A stretch of DNA of 64,000 nt, from NCBI GenBank assembly GCA_027563935.2, contig CM050449.1, forward strand, positions 62,214,556 to 62,278,555. The letters run 5' to 3'. Source of the stretch: Costus lasius. Taxonomy: Eukaryota; Streptophyta; Magnoliopsida; Zingiberales; Costaceae. Below the pieces are notes generated by a model. It had not been told where the DNA came from and did not search any database. It worked only from the letters and a program-made list of their open reading frames with translations. Every line of letters starts with the position of its first letter. Position 1 is the stretch's first letter. The translations under genes and the position numbers were made by a program. Of the stretch, positions 37,034 through 47,732 are shown piece by piece.

Positions 37034-38249
37034 CCCGAGGACATGGGAATCCACCCTGCCTTCAACGTGGTGGATCTCCTCCCGTTATACGGCCCATTGG
37101 AGGAGCCTTCGGACGTTGATGACCCTCTTCCCCCTAGTTCTCCGAAGGAGAACTCTTCAAACAAGGGGGGAGTTGATGCAGGAGAAGACAACATGGAAGA
37201 AGGGGAAAATCTACTCCAGAAGGCGCCCCAAAAAATTTCTAGTGAAAAAGTCACGGGATATGGAAAAAGTCACGGCCAAACCATGGAAGTTTCTGCTCAT
37301 TCCAGCACAACTGAAAACGCAGTGATTTTTTACGCGAAAAAAGTCACGGGCCATGGAAAAAGTCACGGTCAGACCGAGGAAGTTTCTGCCCATTCCAGCA
37401 CAACTGAAAACGCAGTGATTTTTGACGCGAACAAAGTCACGGGCCATGGAAAAAGTCACGGCCAGACCAAGGAAGTTTTTGTGGAGTTTCGAACAACTGA
37501 AAACATAGTGATCTTCGATGCAAACAAAGTCACGGGCCATGGAAAAAGTCAGGGCTAGGCCGAGGAAGTTTCTATGGATTTTGGCACACTTGAGAAAACT
37601 GGTGATTTCCGTCGCGGGCAAAGTCACGACTGTGGAAAATGCCCGAGGACATGGGAATCCACCCTGCCTTCAACGTGGTGGATCTCCTCCCGTTATACGG
37701 CCCATTGGAGGAGCCTTCGGACGTTGATGACCCTCTTCCCCCTAGTTCTCCGAAGGAGAACTCTTCAAACAAGGGGGGAGTTGATGCAGGAGAAGACAAC
37801 ATGGAAGAAGGGGAAAATCTACTCCAGAAGGCGCCCCAAAAAATTTCTAGTGAAAAAGTCACGGGATATGGAAAAAGTCACGGCCAAACCATGGAAGTTT
37901 CTGCTCATTCCAGCACAACTGAAAACGCAGTGATTTTTTACGCGAAAAAAGTCACGGGCCATGGAAAAAGTCACGGTCAGACCGAGGAAGTTTCTGCCCA
38001 TTCCAGCACAACTGAAAACGCAGTGATTTTTGACGCGAACAAAGTCACGGGCCATGGAAAAAGTCACGGCCAGACCAAGGAAGTTTTTGTGGAGTTTCGA
38101 ACAACTGAAAACATAGTGATCTTCGATGCAAACAAAGTCACGGGCCATGGAAAAAGTCAGGGCTAGGCCGAGGAAGTTTCTATGGATTTTGGCACACTTG
38201 AGAAAACTGGTGATTTCCGACGCGGGCAAAGTCACGACTGTGGAAAATG
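37034..38249 (+). repeat. 608-bp tandem duplication across the pol end, PPT and LTR start of element 3
   Basis: 37034-37641 and 37642-38249 are near-identical direct copies. The only difference I noticed is T versus A near 37610 and 38218. The duplicated block contains the pol tail, the purine tract (acaaggggggagt) and the first 468 bp of the LTR, so element 3 now has two purine tract/LTR starts. High identity means the duplication is much younger than element 3. Confidence 0.92.
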
Positions 38250-39447
38250 CCGCGGCCAGACTACGACTCCCCGTGAAGCTACAGATATGCCCTGTCGACC
38301 CCGTTTTGACGTACGCAACCCTCCGTACCATGTTCATCCATCCTTGGAGGACCCATGGGAGCCCAACAAGGTGGAAATCTAGCAATCCCAACGCACTTTG
38401 CAACCCCCGGACCATTTCGTGGGAGTTATCAACCCGTTGTCAATTCATACCGAAGCTATTCAACCCAAGGGCATGACAAGCTATCCCCCCTGAAGGCCCA
38501 ACCCCAGACGGGCCTCGCAATCACCTGAGCAACATGGCCCAAGAGCACACCACTTCGGTAGTAACCTAGCCCACGACGTCCAAATTCTGCTGCTTCATCA
38601 CAGTGTACTCCGAACGCGTCTAACCGCCCCAGTCACTTCCGTACGAAGAGCAGAGGAATATGCGCCAGCTTCAAGGAATAGTAGGTGGAAGTTTGTTTTC
38701 TTTTGTCTTATAGCTGCAGCTTGACTACTTTATGGGTTGCAGGAGTAGGTAGTTGTTAGGATTTTCATCTCGTACTACTTTTATCTTGTTCCCTCCCCTC
38801 TTGTTCTATAAAAGAGGAGGCTAGATTGTTTCATTCTCCAGTTCTCTTGGTGGTAGAGTACTCCTGGTGAGCTGAGAGCTTCCAGTGGGTGTAGAAGTCG
38901 AAGTCGGAGCTTCGCCTTCAGAGTCATCTACAGGCCGAGGTCGGCGCCTTGATTCCAAAGTTGATTTGGTTTCTTGCATTCAAAGAAGTAAATCCCACCA
39001 CTGCTGGTGGGTCAGGTCCGCCTGCCTTTTCACTTCGTTACGCTCTAGTTTTCCCATTGTGATCTCTCTTTTTCCACGGGTATCTATACGCCGGAGACGT
39101 GGACGTTCCGTGTTGTTCTTTGGTGTATTTTAGGCGCATAGACATGCGAGCTATGCCCTGCGAAACCACTGTTCCCCATCGCGACAGGCTAAGCTTAAAA
39201 TCTACTAAGCGAAGTGTGCTAAAGTGCTACGAGGTTATCATGTTACATTTTGTAGTTGCGTGCCGTTGTGTTCTTTCGCTTTTGTGTTGCCCCAATCGAA
39301 CTCGACGCTGATTTCATCGTGTTTCTGCTGCATTTCTGAAGCGATTTTCACTTCCCTTATCTAAAGACCCTTTCCCATTTTTGCGTGCATTGTGTAATAC
39401 CTTAGAGTATGGCTTTAAGGATCATCCCACCTACAGTAGCTCCATCA
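37174..39447 (+). repeat. Element 3 3' LTR, enlarged by the 608-bp duplication
   Basis: Begins TGATGCAGGAG after the purine tract acaaggggggagt and ends AGCTCCATCA at 39447. From 38250 on it aligns with the element 2 LTR, including the block ending in CGTCTAACCGCCCC near 38630 and TATAAAAG at 38818-38825. Without the duplicated 608 bp it would be about 1.67 kb, close to the element 2 LTR length. D leader sequence follows directly. Confidence 0.82.
37247..37556 (+). repeat. 93-bp in-frame repeats (31 codons x 3.3), first array
   Basis: Units at 37247-37339, 37340-37432 and 37433-37525 plus a partial unit to 37556. Each starts AAAGTCACGGG and contains GGAAAAAGTCACGG. Unit length is a multiple of three and the frame stays open through the array (peptide starts KVTG(Y/H)GKSHGQT). 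A second copy of the array is at 37855-38164 through the 608-bp duplication. Confidence 0.9.
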
Positions 39448-39939
39448 ATATCATAATGCATCAATCAAGCACCTACTCATGCTTTTCTACATGCATATGA
39501 AAAACCAACAATTAAATCAATTTTAGTTTTTTCATAAAAACCTATGCATCAACCTTAATAACTCATCATAAATATTTGATTTTCATTTCTCTCAGGATTC
39601 TCTACAAGCGGCACATGCATGCTCTCAGCTTCCCGCCCCCTTGTAAGTATCCATAACTCGCAAAGGTTAGGGCAATCACCCAGTCCATGCCCACATAATC
39701 ATCGCAAGTCTCACACAGTGGGTCTATCCTCTATGTGCGAGAAGAAATTAATTCTACACATTGGGTCTATCCACATGTGTGAAGAAATCAAAAATCACAA
39801 AGATCCCACATGAGAAGTTAGGAACGATAGACCTACCTTTTCTAATAAGAAAAATCATGACATAAATTCTTAATAAAAATTTATGACATGGTAGGCACAT
39901 GTAGAAAACTAGAAAACATTGCGTGGGACTTATAAGATA
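39448..39939 (-). other. Leader fragment of copia D
   Basis: Non-coding. Aligns with the start of the A leader (about 44036-44340) and stops exactly where element 3's LTR ends, so element 3 inserted here. Confidence 0.7.
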
Positions 39940-39951
39940 CCTCTGATACCA
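39940..39951 (-). promoter_or_regulatory. Copia D primer-binding site (initiator Met tRNA)
   Basis: Minus strand TGGTATCAGAGG, 1 bp inside the LTR end at 39953. Confidence 0.88.
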
Positions 39952-39952
39952 C

Positions 39953-41509
39953 TGTTAAAAAACCCTAGGCAATTTTAAAAATTCAAAACACTATGGAAGC
40001 AATGCCCGAAATGAGTCTCTTAATTCAACAAGACTGGCTTACGAGGGGAACCACCAGATGTGATAGAGTAAGGTACCTTATAAACAAGCTCAGGGATGGG
40101 CGATGATGGTGAGATGCGTAGCTACCCGTCCTCTGTAATCACACACACAATTGGCTCGTCGAGATATCTTCTTCCTCATCCGGTGCTAGCCTCAGGAAGA
40201 AGATCCATGCCTGTGATCTCTCTTTGCTTTTGCCACCTCCAAGATGCACCAAAGAGACTCTTCCTCTTCTAGCAATCCTCCAAGGACAAGCACCAAGATG
40301 AAGATGAGGGAGATTGGCTGCAGGGAGAGGGAAGCTCTACCACTTATGCCAATATAGAACCAAGCCACTTCTTCAACAGTTGCGCCACCATCAAGATGCA
40401 CCCATGAAGAAGATCAATCCCTCCTTCCTTCTTGACAAGCACCATTCCCCAAAGAGGGCGCACAAGGAAGGAGAAGAAGCCATCAAGCCCTCTTTGCACC
40501 TATGGAGAGGAAGCTTGTCGCCCCTTTGAGGGTGGGTGACAACCTCCAAGCATGGTTAGCTACAAGAAGCTATGGGTAGCTAGGGTTGAGAAGGGAGAGA
40601 TCTATCCTAGGCGGCTAGGGTTTTCTCCAAAAGAAGGCATACATATATGTGCCCCCATAGCCCTCCTTATATAGAGTTTAAATCGTGGATCCAATAACTT
40701 AAGTCATGAATAATTGTTAAATTTATTCTATTATTTGAATATAAATATTCAAATATGTGCCTAAGCCTGTGTACCCCTCCAGATTACGTAGAATCAAGTA
40801 GACAAGCCACTGAACCAATATAGTATTTTTTACATCACTTGACTTGTTGACTAGGACTAGTAAACCAAGGTCAAATGTGGTCACTTGAAGGTCAATCGAG
40901 GTCAACTGATCTCAATGCAAAATCTAACTGTATATGATCATCTCCAACTCATCAGATGCATCCACAATGCATCAGACTCTCAATCTGATCTGAATCATCC
41001 AAATGACTCGATCATATGCTACCTGATCAATACTATATCCCGAGTGTCTTGGTGTGCAACCCTGTAGGTTCCTTAGACATTGACAGTGATAACCTTATGT
41101 CATCACAAGTAGTGAGTGACACTTAGCTGTACATCACTGCTACCCATATCATTGAAATGGGGTCATCATCGACATCTCCTAAACTGTAACAAAGTACTTG
41201 AGCATTGTAGTCCCTTTGCTAGGCTGATGTCCTAATTTGATAAGTGTGTTACTCTTGTTTAACCCAATGTAATGGTCATAACTAAATCAAACTTTCACCT
41301 GGGTATAGCCATACACTTTCAGTTGTGCATGCGTATGTGGGGCCCATGGGCATTAAGCATCCATTTAAGGAAGGGGTAAATCCTCTCTTGGCAAGTTGTA
41401 TCACTTATAAGGCTTATGATATACCCAATGACAACCGTTATGACCTTCCTACTACGGCGAGGCATTAAGTTATATTAAAGCATACCCCTTACTATAAAGA
41501 GATACGAAC
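39953..41509 (-). repeat. Copia D 5' LTR, part next to the leader
   Basis: The two LTR pieces total about 1.94 kb, matching the length of the other copia LTRs (1929-1930 bp). Landmarks on the minus strand include TATATAA, GGTCGCACA-like and TGGCTATACCCAGGTG blocks. Interrupted at 41510 by solo LTR C. Confidence 0.85.
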
Positions 41510-41514
41510 TCCCT
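41510..41514. repeat. Target-site duplication of LTR C, left copy (CTCCC)
   Basis: CTCCC here and at 59397-59401. Confidence 0.88.
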
Positions 41515-42088
41515 ATTGGTGTATATGCCCTTGGGATTAGTTGTTGGTCTATCTTATGTACTATTTGACATTGATATCTTATATATATCATTCTGGCATT
41601 GTCATTATTATGCTATATTTACATCTGCGAATATGTACTTACATAATAATATCCCTGGAGACAGATTGTATTTGTGCTCAAACTCTGTCCCCAATCAAGC
41701 ACCTAAGTGGATATGGGATAGCTTTAGTACATGTGAGACTAGTATATGGGCTGGTTAAGCACAAGATGCTAACGCAAACAATGGGTATATTAGTGGTAGA
41801 TATACTGGATCGACCCACTGTGAGGCCCTAAGTTGGTGACATGAGTTAACCTCACAAGTGAAAGGAGATGCATTGATACTTTGATTTGAGGTCATTGACT
41901 CTTCCATATGGTTAGGGATATGCTTTGATACAAACTGACACCTCACCATAGTTGGAAGGTTATAAAGGTTGTCATTGAGTATGTTACGACCCATATGGGA
42001 AGATCAATGGACAGATATAGGATTTGCCCCTTCCTAAGGGAAGCTTGATATCTATGGGGCCCCCCATGGTAGAGTGAATGTGTATGGC

Positions 42089-42093
42089 CATAC
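42089..42093. repeat. Target-site duplication of copia A, left copy (CATAC)
   Basis: CATAC here and at 57888-57892. Confidence 0.92.
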
Positions 42094-44022
42094 TGTTGGT
42101 GTTTATGCCCAAAGACCTATTGGTCTATCTTTTGTACTACTTGACACTGATATTTCATATATATATCATTCTGCCATTATCATTATCATGCTTTGTTTAC
42201 AGTCAATGTACCTAGAGATAGATTGGATATGTGCTCAAACTCTTGTCTCCAATCAATGTACCTTAGTAGATATGGGACAGCTCTGGTACATGTGAGACTG
42301 GTATATGGGCTGGTTAGGCATGAGGTCCTAACGCAGACATATGAGTATATTAGTGATGGATATACTGGACCGACCTGCTGTGAGGCTATGACTTAGTGTC
42401 ATGAGTCATCCTCACAAGTGACAGGAGATGCATTAATCCATAGACTTGAGGTCATTGGCTCTTCTATATGGTTAGGGACATGCTTTGATATAACCTAACA
42501 CCTCACCATAGTTGGGAGGTTATAACGGTTGTCATTGAGTATGTCACAACCCATATGAGAAGGTCAATGGACAGACAGAGGATTTGGCCCTTGCTGAGGG
42601 AAGCTTGATATCCATGGGGTCCCCCTATGGTTCTATGACTGAAAGTGTATGGTCATACCCAGGTGAGAACTAGATTTAGTCATGACCATGAGATTGAGTG
42701 AAAATAAGTGGTGACACACTCGTCCAATCGGATATCAGTTTGTTAAATAGACTATAATGCATCAGTACCTTCTTGCGATGATGGGGATGTCGATGTCGAT
42801 ATCCATTCCTATGACTTGTGTAGCAATGATGCACTGCTAGGTGTCACTCACTACTTGTGATGACCTTAGTACATCACCACCAACGTCAAAGGAACCTACA
42901 GGGTCGCACACCTTGATACTCAAGTTCTCATATTGATCAGGTAGCCTTATGATCGAGTTATTGGATAACTCGGATCTATTTGGGAGATTTCATCAGCCCC
43001 AATGGGCCTAATGAGATGGAAGAGACTTATTAGAGCCAAACTTTATTTCTGGTAGGTTGACCTGAAATTGACCATGGTTGGTCACATTTGAGTTTAGGTT
43101 GCATTGGATTGGATCCTATGGCTTAATCAACTTGTGCAAAGAAGTTTGGGCTAGCTCATTACCCAATGAGGCCCAATAATAAGTTTTCATGAAGAGATAA
43201 GAGAGCATAATGGTATATTGTGGAGAAAACTAACCCCATTGGCGCCTAGGGGCTTAATGGGGAGAAGTTGGCGACTAGTGCTTCATTAGAAAGCTTTTGG
43301 CGCCTAGCCCTTCTACCTTGGATGGAAGGCTTGCCACTATGGCAAGACTTGGGGCGCATATGGCCTTAGGGACTTGCATAGTAAGTCCCAGGCGCATATG
43401 GTAGATACATAGAGGTTTATGGAAAAGGCTTAGAGCCTTTCCTTACCTCAAACCATAATTGCTATCCCACTTACCCTAGCCACATCTCCTAATGTAATTG
43501 TGCCTATATACTATTGCTTGCCGCCTCTTGCTTAATAAGACATCATCATATGCGAGAGCACTCTCCATCCCTTTGCATGAGCAAGCAAAGGCAATAGCAA
43601 AGGTCTCCTAGGCGCATCTCTTCCATCACCTAGCCACAAGCCATCTTCCTCTTCTCCTCTTGGCGCAAGTAGGACTTGGGCTTGGCGGCATTCACCTCCT
43701 ACTCCTTCTCCTTGGTGCAACTTCCCTAGAAGGTGGCGCAAGTGAAGTGAAGGACTCTCTAAGGCTTGGATCTTCTTCCGAAGGCTAGCACCGGGTGTGG
43801 AAGAAGAGGACTAGAGGATCTGTTGTGCGTGAGACTACTGAGGGTGCACGCTTGGGCGCCTACATCGGCATCGCTCCATCTTGCTCTGAGGTACTTTCTC
43901 CCTACATCGTGTAGACCCCCTCGCAAGCAGTAATCTTCTGGGTTTTTGGGACTACCTATTTCGGGGATTTGCTTCCGCTGTATGTAATTAAAAAAATTTT
44001 AAATCCCTGAGGTTTCCCAATA
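42094..44022 (+). repeat. Copia A 5' LTR (1929 bp)
   Basis: Same length as the copia B 5' LTR. It ends CCCAATA where the family ends CCCAACA. A TATATA at 43505-43510 is the probable core promoter. It has no supported gene. Confidence 0.92.
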
Positions 44023-44023
44023 G

Positions 44024-44035
44024 TGGTATCAGAGC
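44024..44035 (+). promoter_or_regulatory. Copia A primer-binding site (initiator Met tRNA)
   Basis: TGGTATCAGAGC one base inside the LTR. Confidence 0.92.
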
Positions 44036-45590
44036 AAGTTGCGAGCCTCGAATGATGTTTCTTAATGCTTTTATATGCTCACATGCCATCAAAGTTTTCA
44101 AAAACATATGATATGTGCATGCCTTTTTCTAAAGTAGAAAATTACAGGCCTTTTGTTCCTTACCTTTCTTCAATTTCTTGTGGATCTTTGCTTTCTTCAC
44201 ATGGTGGGATAGACCCATATGTGGAAGAAACAATTTCTCCTCTCATGGTGGGATAGACCCATCATGAGAGACTTGTTGAGATTATGCGGGGTATGGACTG
44301 GGTGATTGCCCTAATCTTAGCAATTTAAAGATTGCAAGGAGGGCAATAGATATGCCTCTTGTAGACTCCTAAGAGAAACAAAGAACCAAAGATTTGTGAT
44401 AAGAGGTGAAGGAAGAGAGACATGTTTTGATGAAAAACTAAAATTCAAATTTTGTGTTTTTCATGAGCATATAGAATTGCATGAGATAGTATCTTGCTTG
44501 TGCATGGTGTTGTGGTCATATATCAAGCCTCTAGCATGCCTATGATGTATTCTTGCGAGGCTTGCATGCCGCTTTTTTCCTTTTGTTTTGTAAATTCATA
44601 AACGAAGATTAGGGGCGCCCCTCATGGTGCAAACTTATTGGCACATGCATGAAGCTTGCTTGCTTGCGCACCTTGCATGGTGGTGCAACAAGCTTCTTCC
44701 TTGGTGGTGCATCCTTGCATGGGGGCACAAGATGGATTGGCTGAGCCTTAGGGCTTGAGGGCTATATATCTTGTGGCTTGCAAGGTGGCGCAACATGCTT
44801 GGAGGAGTCAACTTGGCATTGGCCGAACCCTAGAGGTACCTCTAGGGTCTGAGAGATAAACCATGATGAGGACCTTGGAGCTGACCTTGAAGATCAATCT
44901 AGAGGGAGGTGAGGTTAGGTCTTGTTGAGGCTTGTCTCCTAGGTCAAGAATTGAACACCTTTGGCATATGTTGGTTCAATGTCTTGAATAGGCTATGACC
45001 ACATCACCTTTACTGCTTTCCTTATCTGCTAAAGCATGCCTGTGATGTTGTATTTTGTTGTTATCACTATAGGATTGCATGATTGTAATATTAGATAAAA
45101 GATAAAACTAAGAGGATGTGACCTCAAAAACCCTCAATCAAAAATATCAAGTCTGGCTAGCCTTCTAACTCATAGCCCTCATCAAGCTATCGATCAGTGG
45201 TGTTATACATTGTTTCCCACCCTCGTGGGAGACCCCCACTTATCTTTAGAAGGTGTGTGTGGTGACAATGGTTTCCCTAGTCCAGTTTTAACCTAAACGT
45301 GCCTTCGCAAGGAAACTCGTTGGCCCTAGGCATAACGGTTAGGAATAGACTTCATTAGTTTTTCACATGTGGTGGCCACATGATGGAACTCTAGAGGCAT
45401 CATTGAGAGGTTAGGGTTTCATGCTATATCCAGTCCTCGCTAGACATGAAATGCCTAAACTGTCTCAATAAGGTAAATTGACAAGTTCAATCAGCCGGTG
45501 TACCCACCTTAAGAAGCATGGGTCACTTTATGCATCTCATCTCATCCTCGTGGGACGTGAAGCCTCATGTGGAATAAGGATCCCATCTCA
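44036..45590 (+). other. Copia A leader (non-coding)
   Basis: Long untranslated leader matching the copia B leader (49675-51315). It contains the hairpin TCCCAC-CCTC-GTGGGA at 45215-45230 and a weaker relative near 45430-45446. No gene is seen. Confidence 0.7.
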
Positions 45591-46443
45591 CTAGTCGTAA
45601 GGATCTACAGGGATAGATCCAAGAGGCTCCTAGCCCTTAATCAGAGTACCTATATTGATAAGGTCCTAGAGAGGTTCAACTTGGAGCAATCCAAGATGGG
45701 ATACCTTACTCTCTCAAAGAGCCAGTGTCCCACCACATAGACTGAAAGGGATGACATGAGTCGAGCGCCTTATGCTTTGGTAGTAGGTTCGATCATGTGT
45801 GCAATATTGTGTACTAGACCAGATGTGGCTTATAATGTGAGCATAACCAGCCGATACCAACCCAATCTAGGTCTGCAGCTCTGGGTGGTTGTGAAGAACA
45901 ACCTGAAGTATCTGAGAAGAACTAAGGATTTATTCTTGGTCTATAGGAGATAGGAAGAGCTCAATGTTCAAGGCTACACTGATGCATCATTCCAGTCAGA
46001 CTCTAATGACTTCATATCACAGGTAGGCTATGTGTTCAAGATGAATGGAGGCGCTATATGCTAGAAAGTATCAAGCAATCCATCATTGCTGATTCTATGA
46101 CTGAGGCTGAGTATATCGCCGCTTCTGAGGCAGCAAAAGAAGCCGTTTGGATAAGAAGTTTATTACTAATCTTCAGGTGATTCCAACTGTTGTGGATCCT
46201 ATTAAGCTCTATTGTGATAACAATGGAGCAATTTCACAGGCAAAGGAACCACAACCTCATCAAAGGTCCAAACACATACTCAGGAGATTTCACCTAATCA
46301 AAGAGATCATTGACCGAGGTGATGTCAAGATTAGCAGAGCTGTCACAAAGAACAATCTAGTAAACCCACTGACCAAGGCTTTGGCATAGCAGAAGCATGA
46401 TGGTCATACGAGGGACATGGGGTTGAGATTCGTCAACCTTTAG
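45590..46443 (+). pseudogene. Copia A RT end and RNase H fragment
   Basis: Matches the last third of copia B pol: the palm-to-RNase H linker (YVSITSRYQPN-like near 45840), GYTDASFQSD, ADS-TEAEY and HQRSKHILRRFHLIKE. Several stops (for example in the first 150 bp and near 45951) and a frameshift near 46070-46150 break it. The upstream two thirds of gag-pol are deleted. It ends just before the purine run agtgggagat and the 3' LTR. Confidence 0.85.
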
Positions 46444-46464
46444 GTCTAAGTGCAAGTGGGAGAT

Positions 46465-47732
46465 TGTTAGTGTTTATGCCCTAAGACCTATTATTGGTCT
46501 ATCTTTTGTACTGCTTGACACTGATATTTCATATATATATATATATATATCATTCTGGCATTGTCGTTATCATGCTTTGTTTACATCTGCGATTGTGTTC
46601 TTACATGATAATGTCCTTAGAGATAGATTGGATCTGTGCTCAAACTCTTGTCCCTAGTCAATGTACCTTAGTGGATATAGGACAGCTCTAGTAGATGTGA
46701 GACTGGTATATGATCTAGTTAGGCATGAGGTGCAAACGTAGACATATGGGTATATCAGTGGTGGATATACTGGATTAACCCGTTGTGAGGCTATGACTTA
46801 GTGTCATGAGTTATCCTCACAAGTGACAGGAGATGCATTGATCCCTAGACTTGAGGTCATTGACTCTTTTATATGGTTAGGGGCATGCTTTGATACAACC
46901 TAACATCTCACCGTAGTTGGGAGGTTATAAGAGTTGTCATTGAGTATGTCACGACCCATATGAGAAGGTCAATAGACAGATAGAGGATTTGCCCCTTCTT
47001 GAGGGAAGCTTGATATCCATGGGGCCCCCCTATGGTTCTATGACTAAAAGTGTATGGTCATACCCAAGTGAGAATTTGATTAAGTCATGACCACAAGATT
47101 GGGTGAAAACAAGTGGTGACACACATATCCAATTGGATATCAGTTTGGCAAAGAGACTGTAATGCATCAGTACCTTATTGCGTTGATAGGGATGTCGATA
47201 TTGATATCCATTCTGACGACTTGGGTAGTAGTGATGCACTACTAGGTGCCACTCACTACTTGTGATGACCTTAATTCATCACTGCCAACGTCAGAGGAAC
47301 CTACAAGGTCTCACACCTTGATACTCGAGTTCTCATATTGATCGGGTAGCCTTATGATCGAGTTATTGGATAACACGGATCCATTTGGGAGATTTTATTA
47401 GCGCCAATGGGCCTGATGAGATGGAACAGACTTATTAGAGCCAAACTTCATTTTTAGCAGGTTGACCCGAAATTGACCATGGTTGGTCATATTTGAGTTT
47501 GGGTTACATTGGATTGGATCCAATGGCTTAATCAACATGTGTAAAGAAGTTTGGGCTAGCTCATTACCCAATGAGGCTCAATAATAAGTTGTCACAAGAG
47601 ATAAGAGGGCATAAGGGTATAATGGGGAGAAAACTAACCCCATTGGTGCCTAAGGGCATAATGGGGAGAAGTTGGTGCCTAGTGCTTCATTAGGAAGCTT
47701 TTGGTGCCTAGCCCTTCTACCTTGGATGGAAG
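46465..47732 (+). repeat. Copia A 3' LTR, left part
   Basis: Begins TGTTAGTGTTTATGCCC. A (TA)n run at about 46531-46549 is longer than in the 5' LTR. Interrupted by copia B after GGAAG; continues at 57194. Confidence 0.9.
47728..47732. repeat. Target-site duplication of copia B, left copy (GGAAG)
   Basis: GGAAG here and at 57189-57193. The uninterrupted sequence is visible in the 5' LTR of copia A near 43320-43332. Confidence 0.95.

Larger units (their letters stand above)
36259..37558 (+). pseudogene. Element 3 integrase core and C-terminal tail (broken)
   Basis: Integrase catalytic core with [24 protein letters not shown] and DGQTEVV, followed by the tail (FKLQPRYMGPYEVV, DLPEDMGIHPAFNV, DLLPLYGP). 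In-frame stops occur at 36485-36487 and near 36647. From 37174 the frame is inside the LTR and encodes three 31-residue repeats before stopping at 37556-37558. The LTR-encoded extension parallels element 2, where pol also ends inside the LTR. Non-functional. Confidence 0.85.
16346..39447 (+). mobile_element. Element 3: degenerate Ty3/gypsy element hosting elements 2 and 4
   Basis: Plus-strand coding pieces at 16347-17743, 25684-26479 and 36259-37558, plus a 3' LTR (37174-39447), form one ordered gag-protease-RT-RNase H-integrase series. The two gaps are exactly elements 2 and 4 with their 5-bp target duplications. The 5' LTR and most of gag are missing in the window; they were probably separated by element 1 and would lie to the left. 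It belongs to the same family as element 2 (closely similar pol and LTR). It carries several stops and an internal pol deletion near 17060, so it is long dead. Confidence 0.85.

Noticed and set aside
37247..37556. Regularly spaced repeats that could suggest a CRISPR-like array
   Set aside because: Units are contiguous 93-bp tandem repeats in a plant retrotransposon, with no unique spacers of constant length and no cas genes.
41541..42396. Several 67-96 codon frames in copia LTRs containing Ile-Tyr-His-Ser-like phrases
   Set aside because: They recur in each LTR copy with frame-breaking differences, so they are not conserved as protein.
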